Assembly: GCA_029946065.1 (NCBI GenBank)
Contig: JAQSDU010000011.1
Coordinates: 1 to 64,000 of the forward strand
From: Flavobacterium sp.
Lineage (GTDB): Bacteria > Bacteroidota > Bacteroidia > Flavobacteriales > Flavobacteriaceae
Direction of reading: 5' to 3'
Length of the DNA: 64,000 nt
The position numbers and the translations under genes are program-made. This document shows positions 6,462 through 14,011 of the stretch, piece by piece. The notes below the pieces were generated by a model. That model worked only from the letters and a program-made list of their open reading frames with translations. It was not told the origin of the DNA and ran no database searches. How positions within the stretch are numbered: position 1 is the first letter of the stretch; every line of letters starts with the position of its first letter.

Positions 6462-6585
6462 AACATGGGCTTGGCAAAATTGCGGCCTTCTTGTGCAAAA
6501 TTGTTCTACTTTTTCCATAACTTCGTTTTCGGTCACCGAAAGTACTCAGCTCCTAAATTGCCGCAACTGCAGGTAACCCTTTCAG
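6462..6585 (+). repeat. attC-like cassette repeat 7 (array edge)
   Basis: The left end is intact, and ACCGCCAAC (6456-6464) is the reverse complement of GTTGGCGGT at the cassette G start (5971-5979). The core is conserved. The right end reads GGTAACCCTTTCAGCC where the others read to a terminal GTT, so the last bases are lost or altered. No further repeat follows, so this is the right edge of the array. Confidence 0.78.
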
Positions 6586-6635
6586 CCGATCTTGAAGATC
6601 AAATTTTGAGGTATGCAGCACTTGTTAAATCTTGA
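6579..6635 (+). pseudogene. 3' remnant of a DUF433-like antitoxin gene
   Basis: Only the last 18 codons are open, ending LEDQILRYAALVKS. This resembles the C-terminal helix of DUF433 proteins (pattern L-x-x-E-D-I-x-x-x-L-x-Y-A-A). The 5' part is replaced by repeat 7 of the array. Its stop overlaps a TTG start (TTGA) of the next short frame, the usual coupling of this type of gene pair. Family assignment rests on a short match. Confidence 0.35.
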
Positions 6636-6736
6636 AAAAAGTTATATTTGTGTTACTGGATGGAACTACCGAATCGGTGTATGATGCACTAAAAAAATAC
6701 GGTATTAATTGCATTGATTATACTAAAATTAAATAA
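6632..6736 (+). pseudogene. short remnant, possibly of a DUF5615-like toxin
   Basis: A 34-codon frame starting with TTG that overlaps the preceding stop. The product contains IFVLLDGTTESVYDALKKYG and then INCIDY, reminiscent of the first beta-alpha-beta unit of DUF5615 PIN-like proteins, which pair with DUF433 antitoxins. A full protein would be about 110 residues, so most is missing. It could also be a real small ORF. The reading depends largely on the neighbouring DUF433-like remnant. Confidence 0.3.
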
Positions 6737-6747
6737 CCAATTAAGAT

Positions 6748-7014
6748 ATGAGGTTGGATAGTGAATTGGGTATGGAACTGTCAATGTACAGAACCATGAA
6801 ATCAAAAGTGCTGGTGGAATTGAAATCATCAAAACACAAACCTTTTACAGCAAAAGTAAAAGATTTTGTTTTTGGAGAGGAAGAAACAAGCGTTGAGTTT
6901 ATCCGCTTGGATGATACGGTATTTCCTGATGAAAAAGAAGGAAACAAGTCCGATTCATACATTACGGAAATGAAAAACATAAAAAGTGTAGAACGAATTC
7001 GGGAGTTATCCTGA
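6748..7014 (+). CDS. hypothetical protein, 88 residues
   Basis: An 88-residue, charged, soluble protein with no signal peptide or recognised domain. It starts MRLDSELGMELS and has a central strand-rich stretch (FTAKVKDFVFGEEETSVEFIRL). It lies 12 bases before the HEAT-repeat gene on the same strand, so the two are probably co-transcribed and may form a functional pair. It is outside the cassette array. It is not a shadow of any overlapping gene. Confidence 0.5.
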   Translation: MRLDSELGMELSMYRTMKSKVLVELKSSKHKPFTAKVKDFVFGEEETSVEFIRLDDTVFPDEKEGNKSDSYITEMKNIKSVERIRELS

Positions 7015-7026
7015 AATACTGCTAAA

Positions 7027-7665
7027 ATGAGAACTATGCTTCACCAGAAACTAAAAGATTTGCTCGAGACGATGAGCGGGAAATTCGATTCTTCGACTCC
7101 GGTAGTGAAGGAAACTGAATCATGGAAAGCCTACCGTATTGCAGAACAGCTGAATGATCCTAAACTGTTTCCTGATCTCCTGGATTGTGTACGTACTAAC
7201 AATCCCGCTCATTTACGGAAATTTGCAGCGGTGGTACTAGGCTATCTTTTGCAGAATACGCGTGATACATTGCTTGCGGAACAAATGGTAGCACTCACAG
7301 CCATATTGGATAAAGACGAAGCGGTTTTGTATGAAACATTGACTCCATTGTCGGAAAGTGGTGTTTCTATTGCTTGCGATCCGGCTCCTTTGATCGGGTA
7401 TACTACAGATGATCGGGAGCTGATTAGGAATTCAGCCATACGCGCACTTGGGAATTGTCAGCCCTATACTCGGTCTGTTGTTGAAGCGTTACAAAACGTT
7501 GTAAAATATTTCTACGATGAATACGATTTGAAATACGCCGTACATGTATTGGTAAAATTAGAAGCCATGGAAACTATTCCCGATCTGGAAAAACTAATTG
7601 CTGATACTGATAACAGCGCTATTCGTGAAATAGCAGTCAATGGGGTAAAAAAATTAATACGATAA
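7027..7665 (+). CDS. HEAT-repeat protein
   Basis: A 212-residue all-helical protein. Repeating units such as LFPDLLDCVRTNNPAHLRKFAAVVLGYLL (in part), ELIRNSAIRALGNC and YAVHVLVKLEAMETIPDLEKLI, with the conserved R-x-x-A-x-x-A-L-G pattern, identify HEAT/PBS-lyase-like repeats. Such proteins are scaffolds, and no enzyme site is seen. The start could be at 7027 or at the Met at 7036. It is probably translated with the small gene just upstream. The more balanced base composition contrasts with the AT-rich cassettes. Confidence 0.65.
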   Translation: MRTMLHQKLKDLLETMSGKFDSSTPVVKETESWKAYRIAEQLNDPKLFPDLLDCVRTNNPAHLRKFAAVVLGYLLQNTRDTLLAEQMVALTAILDKDEAVLYETLTPLSESGVSIACDPAPLIGYTTDDRELIRNSAIRALGNCQPYTRSVVEALQNVVKYFYDEYDLKYAVHVLVKLEAMETIPDLEKLIADTDNSAIREIAVNGVKKLIR

Positions 7666-7803
7666 CCAAAACAAAGGCATGTTCACAAATGACGATTTTT
7701 ATCTTAATCGAAGTTAAACATTCCCACTTAAAAACAAAAACTTCCCACTTTAGAGAAGTTTAAATTTTAAAACAGTAAAAATAAGCACATTAAAATTATT
7801 TAA

Positions 7804-7959
7804 TTACTTTCTTATCTTGAATACATTTATGGAACTTGGTTACCAACTTCAAAATATTCTATTGACAATAGACCTCATTTTGAAATTCTTGGAGAAAAAT
7901 ACAAGAATAATGACCCAAATTCTGAAGAAGAAATATGGATTCCTATCAATCCTAAATAA
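7804..7959 (+). pseudogene. C-terminal remnant of a GyrI-like (AraC effector-binding) domain
   Basis: The only structure in the 317-base gap 7666-7982. An open stretch of about 51 codons reads through YIYGTWLPTSKYSIDNRPHF and ends EEEIWIPINPK before TAA at 7957. This is the C-terminal signature of GyrI-like small-molecule-binding proteins (Y-x-x-W-L-P-x-S, then R-P-x-F-E, then I-W-I-P-I). The N-terminal two thirds and a start codon are absent. The gene was probably lost by deletion. Confidence 0.6.
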
Positions 7960-7982
7960 TTAGCCGCAGTATAGCATGGGTT

Positions 7983-9200
7983 CTATACGTTAGAAAAATC
8001 TTTCTCTAAAACCCCAACTTCAACCATACATTCACGCATCATGCCGTAAGTACGCTGAATATCATTATCCAAACCAATCGAAAAACGGATCAGACCATCT
8101 GTCAATCCCATTGCTTTTTGCTCATCAAGCGGAATCTCACTCGACGTAGAAGTACCAGGCGCGCTAAACAAAGTCTTATAAAACCCAAGACTAACAGCTA
8201 AATATCCAAGGTTTTTTTGCTGCATCAATTCCATCAATTCGTTCGCTTTGTCCAAACTACCAACATCAACAGTCATCATACCACCAAAACCGTATTCGGG
8301 ATTGATCATTTCTTTATATAGATGATGGCTCGGATGGCTTTTCAATCCTGGATAAACCGTTTTTAGACCGTCTTTTTCAAATCTTTCTGCTAAAAATTGT
8401 GCATTCTGACTGTGTTGTTTCATCCGAATGTGCAAAGTTCGCATATTTTTCATCACACTCGCCGAACGCAAACTGTCCATCGTTGGCCCTAAAAGCATCG
8501 CTGCGCCGTTGTTCACATTCTTTAACGCATCAATGAATTCCCGCGATGCACAAGTCACGCCGCCAACCGTATCGCTACTGCCGTTGATGTATTTGGTAAG
8601 ACTATGGATCACAATATCGGCACCCAATTGTATAGGCGCAACAGACAATGGCGAAAACGTATTGTCAACCACCAATTTAATATTGTGCTTTTTTGCAATC
8701 GCAGCCAATCCAACAATATCCGCAACTTCCAATAACGGATTACTTACCGTTTCGCAATAAAGTACTTTTGTTTCGGGTGTAATTGCCGCCGCAACAACAT
8801 CCAATTTTGTAATATCGACGAAAGTCGTGGCAACTCCCATTCGTGGTGCAAAATTTTTCAAAAACGCATAAGTACCGCCATAAATCGTACGACTGGAAAC
8901 CACATGATCACCATTACCACACAATTGCAATAGGGTAGAAGTAATAGCGCCCATTCCGGATGCAGCAACATTCGCCGATTGTGTACCTTCCATAACCGCA
9001 AGTGCTTTGTCCAAATATAAATTACTTGGCGATGAATGCCGCGAATATAAATAACAACCTTCTGCATTGCCTTCAAAAGTATCGAACATCGTTTTTGCCG
9101 AAAGAAAAGTATAAGTAGATGAATCGGATATCGATGGATTCACGCCGCCAAATTCGCCAAAGTATTGTAAATCCTGAATGTTATCTGCTGGGTTGTGCAT
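7983..9200 (-). CDS. PLP-dependent trans-sulfuration enzyme, methionine gamma-lyase-like
   Basis: A 405-residue member of the Cys/Met metabolism PLP family. The PLP-binding Lys is in SLTKYINGSSD near residue 205. The active-site Tyr/Arg motif YSRHSSPS is near residue 52, and SGMGAITSTLL and VVDNTFSPL are also typical. The family includes cystathionine gamma-synthase, cystathionine lyases and methionine gamma-lyase. The GCYLYSRHSSPS context and divergent pairing with an Lrp/AsnC regulator favour methionine gamma-lyase (methionine to methanethiol, 2-oxobutanoate and ammonia), but the exact reaction is inferred. Likely regulated by the Lrp protein encoded divergently. Confidence 0.8.
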   Translation of the reverse strand: MHNPADNIQDLQYFGEFGGVNPSISDSSTYTFLSAKTMFDTFEGNAEGCYLYSRHSSPSNLYLDKALAVMEGTQSANVAASGMGAITSTLLQLCGNGDHVVSSRTIYGGTYAFLKNFAPRMGVATTFVDITKLDVVAAAITPETKVLYCETVSNPLLEVADIVGLAAIAKKHNIKLVVDNTFSPLSVAPIQLGADIVIHSLTKYINGSSDTVGGVTCASREFIDALKNVNNGAAMLLGPTMDSLRSASVMKNMRTLHIRMKQHSQNAQFLAERFEKDGLKTVYPGLKSHPSHHLYKEMINPEYGFGGMMTVDVGSLDKANELMELMQQKNLGYLAVSLGFYKTLFSAPGTSTSSEIPLDEQKAMGLTDGLIRFSIGLDNDIQRTYGMMRECMVEVGVLEKDFSNV

Positions 9201-9270
9201 TTTTTTGTTTTAAATGTTGAATTATAAATTTTAACTTATTCGAAGCATATTCCCGCTATACGCAGTATCT

Positions 9271-9293
9271 GTCATTGCGAGGAACGAAGCAAT
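9271..9293. repeat. REP-like dispersed hairpin
   Basis: GTCATTGCGAGGAACGAAGC followed by AATC: ATTGC and GCAAT arms around GAGGAACGAA. This type of sequence is a widespread intergenic palindrome in several bacterial groups. A second hairpin follows at 9335-9358 (TGCTGCT/AGCAGCA). Both lie in the 354-base gap between the PLP enzyme and lrp. Confidence 0.6.
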
Positions 9294-9493
9294 CTTTGCC
9301 GAGATTTTCATGTGTATCGCAATTACAAGATACTTGCTGCTATCGGGGCTAAGCAGCAGATTTTGCTATCAATTTCATCATCCAAAACAACACATAAGCA
9401 GAATTAAAAACAATACATGGTTTATTATTTAGATGTTTAAACTAAAAAATTAATATAATATAGTTTATTTTTCTAAATTTGAAATGCAAAACT

Positions 9494-9501
9494 TAAATTT
9501 G
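9494..9501 (+). promoter_or_regulatory. promoter -7 box for the lrp-like gene
   Basis: TAAATTTG is a perfect match to TAnnTTTG and lies 54 bases before the TTG start at 9555. The leader contains the direct repeats AAATTTATAATTC and AAAATTTAAAATTT, possible Lrp contact sites. No clear -33 TTTG box at the standard spacing. Confidence 0.45.
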
Positions 9502-9554
9502 CAGATTTTCATTCATTTAAAATTTATAATTCAAAATTTAAAATTTAAAAAAAC

Positions 9555-10013
9555 TTGGATACTACCGACAAAAAACTGCTTTCGCTCCTGCAAAACGATA
9601 GCAAAAAAACTACAAAAGAACTTTCGGTAAAACTGAATCTTTCCGTAACGGCCGTTTACGAACGTATCAAAAAGCTCGAGCGCGAAGGCATCATCGATAA
9701 ATACGTTGTTTTGCTCAACCGAAATAAGATCCAAAAAGGGTTTGTGGTTTTCTGTCATCTCAAACTAATGCAACACACCAAAGAATTCATTTCGCAATTC
9801 GAAAAAGAAGTGGTGCAACTCACAGAAGTCCTCGAATGTTTCCACGTAAGTGGCGACTACGATTACATCCTCAAAATCTGTGTCGAAAATATGGAAGAGT
9901 ATCGCGAATTTATGGTAACAAAACTGACTACTTTGCAGCATATTGGTAGCACACACAGCACTTTTATGATTGGAGAAGTGAAAAACACTACGGCTTATCA
10001 ATTAGAAAAATAG
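9555..10013 (+). CDS. Lrp/AsnC family transcriptional regulator
   Basis: A 152-residue regulator. The N-terminal winged HTH starts with DTTDKKLLSLLQNDSKKTT, where D-x-x-D-x-x-L-L is typical for the family start. The recognition region is NLSVTAVYERIKKLEREGII. The RAM/AsnC ligand domain follows (GDYDYILKICVENMEEYREF). The start codon is TTG: no ATG exists upstream, and the alignment to the family start makes this the right place. It is divergent from the methionine gamma-lyase-like gene, its probable target. Confidence 0.85.
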   Translation: MDTTDKKLLSLLQNDSKKTTKELSVKLNLSVTAVYERIKKLEREGIIDKYVVLLNRNKIQKGFVVFCHLKLMQHTKEFISQFEKEVVQLTEVLECFHVSGDYDYILKICVENMEEYREFMVTKLTTLQHIGSTHSTFMIGEVKNTTAYQLEK

Positions 10014-10181
10014 AGAATAGTTTCATTTTAGCTATAGGTTTAACAATTAAACGGTGTTTTGTGTTTAGTTGCGTATCATGAAAATTTCAATCTATTAATC
10101 ATTCTCTGCTCTCAAATCTCATTAATTCCAATATTCACTAATTATCTAATTTTCTAATTCGCTAATTTTCTAATTAATTCG

Positions 10182-10189
10182 TAATTTTG
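10182..10189 (+). promoter_or_regulatory. promoter -7 box of lpdA
   Basis: TAATTTTG, a perfect TAnnTTTG, lies 35 bases before the lpdA ATG. It sits at the end of an AT-rich run of CTAATT repeats (10130-10180) that hides any clear -33 element. Confidence 0.5.
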
Positions 10190-10224
10190 TACAACAAAAA
10201 AATAAACACCATAAAATATATACC

Positions 10225-11631
10225 ATGAGTTCATTTGACGTTGTCGTTATTGGTTCCGGTCCCGGAGGATATGTTGCCGCAATTCGCTGTGCACAATTAG
10301 GATTTAACACTGCAATTATTGAAAAATACAGCACTTTGGGCGGTACTTGCCTCAATGTAGGTTGCATTCCTTCAAAAGCATTATTAGATTCTTCGCACCA
10401 TTATTACGATGCAACTTCTCATATGGCAGAGCATGGCATTGAAATTTCAGGCGAGATAAAATTCAATATCGACCAAATGATTGCCCGAAAAGGCAATGTT
10501 GTAGATCAAAATACTGCCGGCATTAAATATTTAATGGACAAAAACAAAATCACCGTTTTTGAAGGCGTTGGCGCATTTGAGGATGCCACCCACGTAAAAG
10601 TTACCAAAGCCGATGGTACTTCCGAAACGATAGAAGCAAAAAACACGATCATTGCGACTGGTTCAAAACCGTCAAGTCTTCCTTTTATCAAAATCGATAA
10701 AGAAAGAATCATTACTTCCACAGAAGCTTTGGAACTCAAAGAAGTGCCGAAACACCTTATTATCATTGGCGGTGGCGTAATCGGTTTAGAATTAGGACAG
10801 GTATATCTTCGTCTTGGCGCACAGGTTTCGGTCGTAGAATATCTCGATAGGATTATTCCCGGAATGGACGCAGGTTTGTCAAAAGAATTGACAAAAGTTC
10901 TTAAAAAGCAAGGCATGAAATTCTATACTTCTCACAAAGTAAAATCTGTTGAAAGAACAGGCGATGCCGTTCAGGTTTTAGCAGACAATGCAAAAGGTGA
11001 AACAATTACGCTTGACGGCGATTATGCTTTGGTAGCCGTTGGCCGTCGTCCATATACTGACGGATTGAATGCAGCAGCAGCCGGCGTAAAAATTACCGAA
11101 AGAGGTCAAGTGGAAGTAAACGATCATTTGCAAACCACAGCCAGTAATATTTATGCAATTGGAGATGTTATCAAAGGTGCCATGTTGGCGCATAAAGCTG
11201 AAGAAGAAGGCGTATTTGTTGCCGAAACTTTAGCTGGGCAAAAGCCACATATCGATTATAACCTGATTCCGGGAGTAGTTTATACTTGGCCGGAAGTTGC
11301 TGCAGTTGGAAAAACTGAAGAGCAGTTAAAAGAAGCCGGAATCGCATATAAATCAGGAAGTTTCCCTTTCAAAGCGTTGGGGCGTTCAAGAGCTAGTGGC
11401 GATACAGATGGTTTTGTAAAAATACTTGCTGATGCTAAAACGGATGAAGTTTTAGGCATTCATATGATTGGTGCTCGTACCGCAGATTTGATCGCCGAGG
11501 CGGTTACTGCTATGGAATTTAAAGCTTCTGCCGAAGATATTTCAAGAATGAGCCACGCACACCCAACTTATGCGGAAGCAGTTAAAGAAGCGGCTTTGGC
11601 AGCTACAGATAATAGAGCGTTACATGTTTAG
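10225..11631 (+). CDS. lpdA: dihydrolipoyl dehydrogenase (E3)
   Basis: A 468-residue FAD-dependent enzyme that reoxidises dihydrolipoamide in the pyruvate and 2-oxoglutarate dehydrogenase complexes with NAD+. FAD site VIGSGPGGYVAA at residues 8-19; redox disulfide GGTCLNVGCIPS with Cys42 and Cys47; NAD site IIGGGVIGLELG near residue 180; second FAD motif IYAIGDV near 310; catalytic His-Glu pair in SHAHPTYAEAVKEA near 445. Full length and intact. It is monocistronic: its own -7 box upstream and a strong terminator downstream. Confidence 0.96.
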   Translation: MSSFDVVVIGSGPGGYVAAIRCAQLGFNTAIIEKYSTLGGTCLNVGCIPSKALLDSSHHYYDATSHMAEHGIEISGEIKFNIDQMIARKGNVVDQNTAGIKYLMDKNKITVFEGVGAFEDATHVKVTKADGTSETIEAKNTIIATGSKPSSLPFIKIDKERIITSTEALELKEVPKHLIIIGGGVIGLELGQVYLRLGAQVSVVEYLDRIIPGMDAGLSKELTKVLKKQGMKFYTSHKVKSVERTGDAVQVLADNAKGETITLDGDYALVAVGRRPYTDGLNAAAAGVKITERGQVEVNDHLQTTASNIYAIGDVIKGAMLAHKAEEEGVFVAETLAGQKPHIDYNLIPGVVYTWPEVAAVGKTEEQLKEAGIAYKSGSFPFKALGRSRASGDTDGFVKILADAKTDEVLGIHMIGARTADLIAEAVTAMEFKASAEDISRMSHAHPTYAEAVKEAALAATDNRALHV

Positions 11632-11680
11632 ATTTTAGCGTTTTAATTAAGAGTGCAAGATTAATTTTACTTGTAAAACA

Positions 11681-11712
11681 AAACCCGCTTTTAAAGCGGG
11701 TTTTGTTTTTTT
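11681..11712 (+). terminator. rho-independent terminator after lpdA
   Basis: A 10-bp stem AAACCCGCTT/AAGCGGGTTT followed by a T-rich tract. It lies 50 bases past the lpdA stop and could also serve the convergent minus-strand gene ending at 11754. Confidence 0.85.
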
Positions 11713-11753
11713 TAATTTCAGTATTTTGATTTTAAATACTAAAATCTTGCAGT

Positions 11754-11993
11754 CTATTTCTTAACCTTGTTCCGATCTACATACAAAGGCCAAGCGAATC
11801 CGTTGGAAACAAGGCGGTTGTTTTGTGTGATCCATCTCCCGAAGATCTCGTTGAGAATTAGTAAGGCTAGAAATACCACAGCTATGCCAATTAATATAGG
11901 TTGGCCACTTTCATAGGTAATTGCTACCATCAAAATTCCAAAAGCATAACTTCTGATTTTTACTAAAATCGATTTTCTTTTCATTGCATTCAT
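11754..11993 (-). CDS. small membrane protein
   Basis: A 79-residue protein from ATG at 11993 (MNAMKRKSILVKI). The frame is open further upstream but would overlap the DoxX-like gene by 118 bases, so the downstream start, two bases after that gene's stop, is chosen. Two hydrophobic helices (SYAFGILMVAITY, ILIGIAVVFLALLILNEI) span the membrane. No known family. It probably forms a small operon with the DoxX-like gene. Confidence 0.55.
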   Translation of the reverse strand: MNAMKRKSILVKIRSYAFGILMVAITYESGQPILIGIAVVFLALLILNEIFGRWITQNNRLVSNGFAWPLYVDRNKVKK

Positions 11994-11995
11994 AA

Positions 11996-12382
11996 TTATC
12001 TCGCAGTAAATAATTGTTTGTAATTGTCCCAGTACCTGTAAATCATGACCACATTTCCAATGAAAAGTAAGGCAGGCATTGCAAAAACTGGGGTGAACGG
12101 CATCATAAACCAATTAATCAATAAAATATTGACAGATATTGGCAATAGTATTAAGTTAGTTAAAGTTACGTAACGACCTGTAATGTAGGATAATCCGCAA
12201 ATTAATTCAAGAGATTTTACAAAAGGCATAAGATAAACAGTCGCTGCTAATCCTTCGCCGAAGGTTTTCATAGTACCTTCTGGAGCGGGTTGCTCAATCA
12301 GCTGTGGAAAAAAATAGGTAATGGCTGCAAATAAAAGCAAAAGACCAGTTAGCGAACGAATAATAAATAGGAAGATTTTCAT
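11996..12382 (-). CDS. DoxX-like membrane protein
   Basis: A 128-residue protein with four transmembrane helices in the DoxX/MauE-like arrangement: IRSLTGLLLLFAAITYFFP at the N-terminus, then a conserved amphipathic stretch, FVKSLELICGLSYITGRY, and two closing helices. Members are found in oxidative stress and sulfur metabolism contexts, but no reaction can be assigned. It precedes the small membrane gene by two bases on the same strand and follows a START-like gene. Confidence 0.65.
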   Translation of the reverse strand: MKIFLFIIRSLTGLLLLFAAITYFFPQLIEQPAPEGTMKTFGEGLAATVYLMPFVKSLELICGLSYITGRYVTLTNLILLPISVNILLINWFMMPFTPVFAMPALLFIGNVVMIYRYWDNYKQLFTAR

Positions 12383-12403
12383 AGCATATTGGTTTGTTAG
12401 TTA

Positions 12404-12958
12404 CTATTTTTCAATACAATCTTTTAAATTAAGGAGTCCTTGTGCGAAGTCTTTTCCTATCATTTCGTCCATATTCATGAATAAGAGCATAAAATTCATT
12501 GGATATTTCATACTACTTTTCATATTCCAGCTTACTTTGGTTTCGATTTCGGTAACTGCCGCAGTTGCAATTTTAACTTCTGCTTTTCCTTCAAAAGGTT
12601 TTATGAAGCGCAATTCCGTTTCTAGACTTTCGTTTTGGGTAATTTTTTTGATTTCCTGTTCGCCTGCGCCAACTTTTTTTACTTCACTTTCCCAACGATA
12701 GATACATCCAGGCGCACCGTCTGTACCGATATACGTTTTTTTCATGTTGAGATCCATACTGTTCCAAACACCATAATTTTCTTGATTGCGAAGGTATTTG
12801 ATATAATCAAAAACAACTAGAAGTGGTGCTTCTATCAAAATTTCCCGTGATACGAAATAATCTTTTTTAATAAACAATGCGCTTATTAAGATCAATCCGA
12901 TGAGGCTCCCGAGAATATATAATAAAATCATATCTTTTATTGCAATTGCTTCTATCAA
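12404..12958 (-). CDS. SRPBCC (START-like) family protein with N-terminal anchor
   Basis: A 184-residue protein. An N-terminal transmembrane helix (LLYILGSLIGLILISALFI, about residues 12-30) precedes a helix-grip domain of the polyketide cyclase/START-like superfamily: SREILIEAPLLVVFDYIKYL, then YGVWNSMD and a long C-terminal helix. These bind hydrophobic ligands, which are unknown here. The start may be the Met at 12931, which places the helix right at the N-terminus. It lies 21 bases upstream of the DoxX-like gene, so the three genes are likely one operon. Confidence 0.7.
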   Translation of the reverse strand: MIEAIAIKDMILLYILGSLIGLILISALFIKKDYFVSREILIEAPLLVVFDYIKYLRNQENYGVWNSMDLNMKKTYIGTDGAPGCIYRWESEVKKVGAGEQEIKKITQNESLETELRFIKPFEGKAEVKIATAAVTEIETKVSWNMKSSMKYPMNFMLLFMNMDEMIGKDFAQGLLNLKDCIEK

Positions 12959-12980
12959 ATATAATTAATTTTTATCGCAT

Positions 12981-13007
12981 AAAAAAACCTCTGGCGAAAG
13001 AGGTTTT
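12981..13007 (-). terminator. rho-independent terminator of the DUF4349 gene
   Basis: AACCTC and GAGGTT arms with an 8-base loop. On the minus strand the stem is followed by a run of seven T. It lies 27 bases past the stop of the DUF4349 gene. Confidence 0.75.
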
Positions 13008-13033
13008 AATTTATTTTCAATTTTGTGTTGAAA

Positions 13034-14011
13034 TTATGATTGCGTGCGCACTTTATTTGGTCGCCCGTATTTTCGTATAAGAAAGAAAATCAGCAGCGCC
13101 AAAAAAATTAGCGACCAAAGTTGTACCACAAAACCGATAATCGCTTCTAAAATATACCAACCTGTACGTAGGCCGTCCATAAGTTGCAGTCCGATATGCG
13201 GATGGTAAGGCGCGATATTACTTTCGCTGGCAATGATTTCATTGCGCACACTTTCCCGTTGATAAATTTCCAGTGTCAATGTGCTGTAATTGACCTGATC
13301 TTTCAAAGACAAATTTTCTAATTGTTTGTCGTTATTCGAAGTATTCTCATCGGCGAGTTGGTCTTCGGCGCGCACAATATCATTGAGCTTTTTTCCTTTT
13401 GAGTCAATTGCCGCCGCGATTCTTTGTGCTTTTTCGGAACTTCTGTCCTGTGCCATTTCATTGGAGAGCATTTGCAAAGTGACATCGTCGGCTTTTATGA
13501 CGCGGAAATCAAGAAAACCAATCTGCTTGGCAATCGTTTTCACAACAGTATCGAGTCTTTTATTTGGCACACGAATAGTGATACTGTTTTCGACTTTGTA
13601 TTTTGTGGCGGCAAGCGTACTGTCGGCGCTGATTTGGGTTTCATTTTTTTCGGTGATAACACTTTGTAGGTTCGTATAGGTTACAAATCCACCAAATTTA
13701 ACCGTTGCATTTTCAATTGCATCAGTTGATTTTCTGACATCTTTAACTTGGAATTTGATGTCTGCCGTTCGCACAAATTTGCGTTTACCGTCTTTGGTTG
13801 CTACCGCTGCATTTGAAGATACTGCCACTTCATTGGGTGCAGATTCTTCTGCGGAAACTTCCCGTTGCACCGATTTATAATCAGTTGCGTTTTCGGTTTC
13901 GGCTGTCTTTTCTTTACAGGAAAATACGATTCCCGCAAAAAATAACGCCAATCCGAATACTGCTAAGTTTTTTTTACCGGAATTGCGCGCCGGCGATTGC
14001 AAATTTTTCAT
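13034..14011 (-). CDS. DUF4349 lipoprotein
   Basis: A 325-residue exported protein. The signal stretch LAVFGLALFFAGIVFSC with lipobox Cys near residue 32 indicates lipid anchoring. The DUF4349 domain follows: KFVRTADIKFQVKDVRKS at its start, IRVPNKRLDTVV and a coiled-coil-forming helix pair, then LTLEIYQRE before a C-terminal transmembrane helix (ILEAIIGFVVQLWSLIFLAL). The family is uncharacterised and often surface-exposed. It is monocistronic, with the terminator at 12981-13007. Confidence 0.8.
   Translation of the reverse strand: MKNLQSPARNSGKKNLAVFGLALFFAGIVFSCKEKTAETENATDYKSVQREVSAEESAPNEVAVSSNAAVATKDGKRKFVRTADIKFQVKDVRKSTDAIENATVKFGGFVTYTNLQSVITEKNETQISADSTLAATKYKVENSITIRVPNKRLDTVVKTIAKQIGFLDFRVIKADDVTLQMLSNEMAQDRSSEKAQRIAAAIDSKGKKLNDIVRAEDQLADENTSNNDKQLENLSLKDQVNYSTLTLEIYQRESVRNEIIASESNIAPYHPHIGLQLMDGLRTGWYILEAIIGFVVQLWSLIFLALLIFFLIRKYGRPNKVRTQS

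Noticed and set aside
1017..6585. Array repeats as MITEs or REP elements
   Set aside because: Target-site duplications are absent, orientation is uniform, and the cassette-specific complementary ends are not expected for MITEs. Kept only as an alternative to be tested.
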